Under the pieces are notes generated by a model. That model did not search any database. It was not told the DNA's origin and worked only from the letters and a program-made list of their open reading frames with translations. 64,000 nucleotides of DNA from B1 sp964355075 (GTDB taxonomy: Bacteria; Bacteroidota; Bacteroidia; UKL13-3). Position numbers and translations under genes: made by a program. Location: contig CAYHCF010000009.1 in NCBI GenBank assembly GCA_964355075.1, forward strand, positions 1 through 64,000. The letters run 5' to 3'. Positions 59,540-64,000 of the stretch are shown here, piece after piece (the first letter of the stretch is position 1; each line of letters begins with the position of its first letter).

Positions 59540-60799
59540 ATGAAGGTATTTAAATTTGGTGGTGCCTCGGTAAAAAATGCGGAAGCTGTTAAAAATGTTG
59601 CTGAAGTATTAAAACAGTTTATCGGTGATGAAATATTGGTGGTACTCAGTGCGATGGGAAAAACTACCAATGCCCTTGAGCAATTAGCCAAAGCCTATTT
59701 TGGCGGCTTAGAAACCAAAAACAGTTTATACAAACAGGTAAAGGAATTTCATGATGAAATCATTCAGGATTTACTAAAAGGCAGCGCTTCACATACTTAC
59801 GACGATATAGAGAATCTGTTTATTGAACTCGAGTGTGAATTGGAAACCAAACCGGGCGATTCTTTCGACAAAGTTTATGATCAGATCGTAAGTTATGGCG
59901 AACTATTTTCATCGCGGATTGTAAGTGCCTACCTCAATGAAGCCGGTATTCATAACCGTTGGATGGATGCCCGGAACTTTATTATTACCGATAATACCTA
60001 TCGTGAAGGAAAATTAATTTGGGAAGCCACCGGCAATTTGATTGGCAATAAATTAAAATCCATCGTTAAAAAACAAATGGTGGTAACCCAGGGTTTTATC
60101 GGAAAAAGCAAAGAAAATTTTACCGTTACCTTGGGCAGAGAAGGTTCCGACTATTCGGCAGCCATTTTTGCTTATGGATTAGATGCTGAAAGTGTAACGA
60201 TATGGAAAGATGTGGCCGGTGTAATGAATGCCGACCCGAAAAAATTTCCGGAGGCCATAAAAATGGATGCCATCAGCTACCCGAATGCGATAGAAATGGC
60301 CTATTATGGAGCCACTATCATTCACCCAAAAACAATTCAACCCCTTCAAAATAAGCATATTCCATTGTATGTGAAATCCTTTGTTGACCCACAAGCCGAA
60401 GGAACCCTGGTTGGCGTTGAAAAAGATAAAGAGGATCATTTACCTACGATCATTTCGAAAGGCCGGCAGGTATTGATTTCAATGGGAAGCAAAGATTTCT
60501 CCTTTATTGTTGAAGACAACTTGAGCCGTATTTTTAGTGCCTTTGCACAGCACAAAGTAAAAATTAACCTCATGCAAAGTTCGGCCATCAGCTTTAGTGT
60601 TTGTGCGGATTATGAAGAAGATAAAATACCGGATTTGCTGAAAGACCTGGGCAAAGACTACCATATTAAGAGCAATGATCATTTAGAACTTTTAACCATT
60701 ACCAATTACCTGCCCCATCTCGTGGATTCATTAATTGAGAACCGGCAGGTTTTGATTGAGCAAAGAACAAGGCATACGCTTCAGTATGTTTTAAAATAA
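59540..60799 (+). CDS. lysC: aspartate kinase
   Basis: 419 residues, a monofunctional aspartokinase. KFGGASVKN at the N-terminus binds ATP, then SAMGKTTNAL, and TLGREGSDYSAAIFAYGL and VWKDVAGVMNADP in the kinase domain. Two ACT domains from about 305 to 419 allow feedback control (MGSKDFSFIVEDN). It makes aspartyl phosphate for the Lys, Thr, Met and diaminopimelate routes. It lacks the homoserine dehydrogenase fusion seen in ThrA. It has a textbook promoter and is followed by gyrB. Confidence 0.93.
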   Translation: MKVFKFGGASVKNAEAVKNVAEVLKQFIGDEILVVLSAMGKTTNALEQLAKAYFGGLETKNSLYKQVKEFHDEIIQDLLKGSASHTYDDIENLFIELECELETKPGDSFDKVYDQIVSYGELFSSRIVSAYLNEAGIHNRWMDARNFIITDNTYREGKLIWEATGNLIGNKLKSIVKKQMVVTQGFIGKSKENFTVTLGREGSDYSAAIFAYGLDAESVTIWKDVAGVMNADPKKFPEAIKMDAISYPNAIEMAYYGATIIHPKTIQPLQNKHIPLYVKSFVDPQAEGTLVGVEKDKEDHLPTIISKGRQVLISMGSKDFSFIVEDNLSRIFSAFAQHKVKINLMQSSAISFSVCADYEEDKIPDLLKDLGKDYHIKSNDHLELLTITNYLPHLVDSLIENRQVLIEQRTRHTLQYVLK

Positions 60800-60823
60800 G
60801 CGATTTTTTTTCTGGGAAAAACT

Positions 60824-60832
60824 TGTGGATAA
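60824..60832 (-). promoter_or_regulatory. DnaA-box-like 9-mer upstream of gyrB
   Basis: TGTGGATAA on the plus strand is TTATCCACA on the minus strand, the consensus DnaA box, 82 bp before the gyrB start. It is a single copy, so it may be chance or a site of DnaA control. Confidence 0.35.
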
Positions 60833-60914
60833 GAAAGGCGTTTTTATGCTTGTTTTTATTAGGTAAATCGTGCTTCAAAGCTTAATTTAGCGCATTAATT
60901 TATTTAAGTAAAAG

Positions 60915-62870
60915 ATGAGTAACGAAGGAATGGAAAACAGAGAAAATTATTCGGCAGATAATATTCAGGTTCTTGAGGGTTTGGAGGCGGTTCGCAAGCG
61001 TCCTGCCATGTATATTGGCGATGTGGGCGCGCGCGGTTTGCACCATTTGGTTTATGAGGTGGTAGATAATTCCATTGATGAGGCGCTGGCCGGATATTGC
61101 AAAAAAATTACGGTCACCATTAATGTGGGCAACTCCATTACGGTTGAAGACGATGGTCGCGGTATTCCTACCGGCATACATACCAAAGAAGGTCGCTCTG
61201 CTTTAGAAGTGGTTATGACTGTTTTACATGCCGGTGGTAAGTTTGATAAAGATACTTACAAAGTTTCCGGTGGCTTGCATGGTGTGGGCGTTAGTTGTGT
61301 GAATGCCTTATCTACTTTGTTGCGCGCTACAGTTTATCGCGAAGGAAAGATTTTTCAGCAGGAATATAACTGTGGCAAACCTATGTATGACGTAAAAGAG
61401 GTGGGCGAATCGGATCATAATGGAACCACCATCTATTTTGAACCGGATGGCAGCATTTTTATTACCCTTGAATACAAATATGAAACCATTGCCGCCCGTA
61501 TGCGTGAGCTATCTTACCTAAACCGGGGCATTACCATCGTTTTAAAGGATGATCGGCCGGATGAAAACGGAGATGTGCGTGAAGAAACCTTTCACAGTGA
61601 GGGTGGTTTGAGAGAATTTGTTACTTATTTAGATGGAACCCGCGAAAAGCTTTTGCCTGAAGCTATTTATTTTGAGGGTGAAAAGGGAGGTGTACCGGTA
61701 GAAGTTGCCATGACTTATAATAATGGCTATACCGAAAACCTGCATTCCTATGTGAATAATATCAATACAATCGAGGGTGGAACCCATGTGGCCGGCTTTA
61801 GAAGAGCGTTGACCCGAACCCTGAAATCGTATGCCGATAAAGAAGGTTTGCTCAAAAACATGAAAATTGAAATCAGCGGTGATGACTTTAGAGAAGGTTT
61901 GACCGGTGTTATTTCAATAAAGGTTCAGGAACCCCAGTTTGAAGGCCAGACCAAAACTAAATTGGGAAATAACGAAGTTACCGGTGCCGTAGATTCCTGC
62001 GTAGGCGAAATGCTGAATAATTTCCTGGAAGAAAATCCAAGAGAAGCCAAACTGATTGTTCAAAAGGTAATACTTGCGGCAACCGCGAGGGCAGCAGCAC
62101 GTAAAGCCCGCGAAATGGTTCAGCGTAAAGGCGCACTTACCGGTAGTGGCTTGCCGGGTAAATTGGCCGACTGCCAGGAAACGGATCCTTCTGTTTGCGA
62201 AATATACTTGGTAGAGGGTGATTCGGCCGGTGGTACCGCCAAACAAGGTCGTAACCGTGCAAATCAGGCTATTTTGCCTTTGCGTGGCAAGATCTTAAAC
62301 GTAGAAAAAGCGATTGAACACAAAATATACGAGAACGAAGAAATCCGGAATATGTTTACCGGTTTGGGTGTTACCATTGGAACTCCCGAAGATAGCAAAG
62401 CCCTTAACATTACTAAATTACGCTACCATAAAATCATTATCATGACCGATGCCGACGTGGATGGCAGTCATATCCGAACTTTAATTCTGACCTTGTTTTT
62501 CCGCTATATGAAAGAACTGTTGGAGTTTGGCTATGTTTATATTGCTCAACCACCTTTGTACTTAGTAAAGAAAGGGAAAGAAGAAGAATATTGCTGGACA
62601 GAAGCCCAGCGTGAAGAAGCCGTGATGCGCATTGCCAAAGGTGCAAATCCTGATACAGTGAACATTCAGCGGTATAAGGGTTTGGGAGAAATGAACGCCG
62701 AGCAATTGTGGAGCACCACCATGAACCCTGAAACCAGAACCCTGAAACGGGTGAGTTTGGATAGTGCAGCCGAGGCCGACCATGTTTTCAGTATGTTAAT
62801 GGGCGATGAGGTTCCACCCAGAAGAGCGTTTATTGAAGCCAATGCAAGGTACGCCAAAATTGATGCGTAG
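60915..62870 (+). CDS. gyrB: DNA gyrase subunit B
   Basis: 651 residues, normal for Bacteroidota GyrB. The GHKL ATPase domain shows EAVRKRPAMYIGD, VVDNSIDEALAG and HGVGVSCVNALS. The transducer contains EGGTHVAGFRRALT. The TOPRIM domain has LVEGDSAGGTAKQGRNR and IMTDADVDGSHI. The C-terminal end GDEVPPRRAFIEANA matches the family. It forms the A2B2 gyrase with GyrA, which is not in this window. A terminator lies at 63129-63162. Confidence 0.97.
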   Translation: MSNEGMENRENYSADNIQVLEGLEAVRKRPAMYIGDVGARGLHHLVYEVVDNSIDEALAGYCKKITVTINVGNSITVEDDGRGIPTGIHTKEGRSALEVVMTVLHAGGKFDKDTYKVSGGLHGVGVSCVNALSTLLRATVYREGKIFQQEYNCGKPMYDVKEVGESDHNGTTIYFEPDGSIFITLEYKYETIAARMRELSYLNRGITIVLKDDRPDENGDVREETFHSEGGLREFVTYLDGTREKLLPEAIYFEGEKGGVPVEVAMTYNNGYTENLHSYVNNINTIEGGTHVAGFRRALTRTLKSYADKEGLLKNMKIEISGDDFREGLTGVISIKVQEPQFEGQTKTKLGNNEVTGAVDSCVGEMLNNFLEENPREAKLIVQKVILAATARAAARKAREMVQRKGALTGSGLPGKLADCQETDPSVCEIYLVEGDSAGGTAKQGRNRANQAILPLRGKILNVEKAIEHKIYENEEIRNMFTGLGVTIGTPEDSKALNITKLRYHKIIIMTDADVDGSHIRTLILTLFFRYMKELLEFGYVYIAQPPLYLVKKGKEEEYCWTEAQREEAVMRIAKGANPDTVNIQRYKGLGEMNAEQLWSTTMNPETRTLKRVSLDSAAEADHVFSMLMGDEVPPRRAFIEANARYAKIDA

Positions 62871-62942
62871 GTAAAATGCTTTTGGCTTTTAGTTGTTTGC
62901 CTTTAGCCGGAAAGTTAATTTTTAATAAAACAGAATTCAAAT

Positions 62943-63063
62943 GAGTCTGTTTAGAATGTTGTCTGGCAAGGCATGCGACTTCCAAAAAAGCGCAGCTTAA
63001 CTTGTGTAAGTGAGCATTTTTGGGATAAGCATAACGCAGCCAGGCGACATTATAAACGGACTC
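62943..63063. repeat. dispersed palindromic element, copy 2
   Basis: Terminal inverted repeats GAGTCTGTTTAGAATGTT and the complement ending ACGGACTC (21 of 25 outer positions match) frame 121 bp. Inside, in the same order as copy 1 (40257-40392), are AAAAAAGCGCAG, a short variable hairpin, GAGCATTTTT and AGCATAACGCAGC. It lies between the ends of gyrB and dnaE. Confidence 0.85.
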
Positions 63064-63128
63064 TAAGTAAGCCTTTGTTCCCCTACATGTTTAGGGGTTG
63101 GGAATGGCCGCGAGGCTGTTTATATATA

Positions 63129-63162
63129 AAATCCTGTGTTGCAAAACGCGGGATTTTTTTTT
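63129..63162 (+). terminator. terminator in the gyrB-dnaE interval
   Basis: AAATCCTGTGTT and AACGCGGGATTT pair over 12 positions (two G-U) around GCAA, followed by TTTTTT. On the minus strand a weaker T-run follows, so it may also serve dnaE. Confidence 0.75.
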
Positions 63163-63164
63163 GG

Positions 63165-63215
63165 AATTGAACTTCATCATTCGACGTTCAGCATTCATCA
63201 TTCGATATTTCTTCA
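63165..63215. repeat. TTCATCATTCG phrase repeat
   Basis: AACTTCATCATTCGACGTTC and CATTCATCATTCGATATTTC; the same family occurs at 12590-12625. Confidence 0.65.
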
Positions 63216-63257
63216 CATTATATCTTTTACCCACTCCTGCACCCTTCCAGATAGGAA

Positions 63258-64000
63258 TTAATAACGCGGATCCGGTTTGGTAGGCAGTTTTGCCATTTTC
63301 TCAATCTCAATAGTATGGAACCCAAATTCTTCAACTACCCTGCCTTCCAACAGGTACACTCCTCTCCCACCAAACGGATATTTTTTGAGGCTTTGAGCGA
63401 AATGCGTGGTATCGAAAAAACAGGTTTCGGTATCGTAAAAAGTGCCAAAGGCCATATAATCTCCTTTAACTGTTTTTACCGGTTTGGTCGTGACTAAGTT
63501 GCCTACCATTCTCACTTTTTTGTGTAGGTGTTGCTCCAGGTCTTTTGCCAAAACCTCTCCTCTATAACTTGTTTGCAGCAGGTCGAAATCACTCATGGAT
63601 AACGGGAAACCCAGCAATTCAATTTCATCGTAAGCATCCTCAATTTGGGTATGCGTTAATGACGGTAACTCGTAATCCTGGTGGGGCTTTGGAAATAAAA
63701 TGGTCTGAACCGATTTTTTGTCGTCGGGGTTTACTAGTAGTTTTGCAACCTCATCTGGATTGCTTTCAAAAACTTCCTTTTTCGACTTTTCATTTTGCTG
63801 CAAGGTATAAGCCTGCCACATCAGGTTTTTCTTGCCGATACCTGTAAAAGCAAAGGCTCCCACTTTTATCAAAATCTTGGTTTGTTCGGTGCTCAGGCCG
63901 GTTCGCTCCATAAAATCAATGAGGTCTTTATATACACCAGCTTTGCGTTCAATCAGGATTTGCTGCACTGCCTGGTGTTCAAGATTTTCAATATGCGTGA
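63258..64000 (-). CDS. dnaE: DNA polymerase III alpha subunit DnaE, C-terminal part
   Basis: The frame is open to the window edge, giving about 246 residues to the stop at 63258; the rest lies outside. NLEHQAVQQILIERKAGVY (reaching past 63968), DLIDFMERTGLS and LIKVGAFAFTG are the helix-hairpin-helix region. LLGFPLSMSDFDLL leads to an OB-fold domain (VRMVGNLVTTKPVKTVKGDYM, FGTFYDTETCFFD) as in DnaE. The ending IEKMAKLPTKPD is Bacteroidota-like. It is the replicative polymerase. Confidence 0.92.
   Translation of the reverse strand, partial: THIENLEHQAVQQILIERKAGVYKDLIDFMERTGLSTEQTKILIKVGAFAFTGIGKKNLMWQAYTLQQNEKSKKEVFESNPDEVAKLLVNPDDKKSVQTILFPKPHQDYELPSLTHTQIEDAYDEIELLGFPLSMSDFDLLQTSYRGEVLAKDLEQHLHKKVRMVGNLVTTKPVKTVKGDYMAFGTFYDTETCFFDTTHFAQSLKKYPFGGRGVYLLEGRVVEEFGFHTIEIEKMAKLPTKPDPRY

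Overview
The window is a chromosomal segment of a Bacteroidota (Bacteroidetes) bacterium, of the Sphingobacteria/Chitinophagia/Flavobacteriia type. Evidence seen in the sequence: AT-rich composition; several secreted proteins ending in a C-terminal type IX secretion (T9SS) sorting domain with the YPNP start; many short lipoproteins; Bacteroidota-type promoters (TTTG, 18-20 nt, TAnnTTTG) before several genes; and few Shine-Dalgarno sequences. A run of 100 Ns at 32791-32890 shows that this is a scaffold with one unresolved repeat.

Layout. 1-7.6 kb: two secreted or lipoprotein genes (one cut by the window edge), a T9SS surface protein overlapping a Cys-rich CWC protein, a TPR protein and a large M16 zinc peptidase. 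7.8-8.9 kb: a REP-associated tyrosine (Y1/HUH) transposase beside two oppositely oriented arrays of its likely palindromic substrate. 8.9-19.1 kb: a giant T9SS beta-helix protein, a DUF6580-like membrane protein, a subtilase, a lipoprotein and mnmA in a tight minus-strand run, and a 7TM histidine kinase. 19.2-26.3 kb: a GNAT-like orphan coupled to miaA, then surface proteins interrupted by a repeat-rich gap holding a nested inverted-repeat element. 26.5-32.6 kb: a CBS-domain PLP enzyme, a truncated HTH remnant, a flippase, a copper ATPase split at an A10 tract, and an exported-type superoxide dismutase.

32.6-33.0 kb: tRNA-His followed by a tandem 63-bp repeat built from the 3' half of that tRNA, broken by the assembly gap. 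33.1-40.2 kb: a signalling operon (a PAS/GAF protein with a degenerate receiver, a PAS histidine kinase and a response regulator) plus a membrane PAS protein. 40.4-41.6 kb: two duplicated small membrane proteins and a third small one. 41.7-45.9 kb: an ABC-2 exporter translationally coupled to an M13 peptidase. 46-49.1 kb: a T9SS repeat protein and an M48 lipoprotein peptidase. 49.3-54.6 kb: an HTH regulator with a cluster of operator-like repeats, an aldose epimerase, tiny proteins, tRNA-Leu, and divergent arginine decarboxylase and arginase genes. 54.6-64 kb: acyl-CoA reductase with a ferredoxin, then housekeeping genes (Sua5/YrdC, FolK, deoxynucleoside kinase, WbqC-like, aspartate kinase, GyrB, and the C-terminal part of DnaE).

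The least ordinary content is the palindrome arrays with their transposase, the slippery A10 that separates a copper chaperone-like domain from its ATPase, the tRNA-His tail repeats, a hairpin element found twice between convergent genes, the pseudo-receiver signalling operon, and many families of degenerate phrase-like repeats in the intergenic spaces. All functions are inferred from sequence reading alone; no database search was run.
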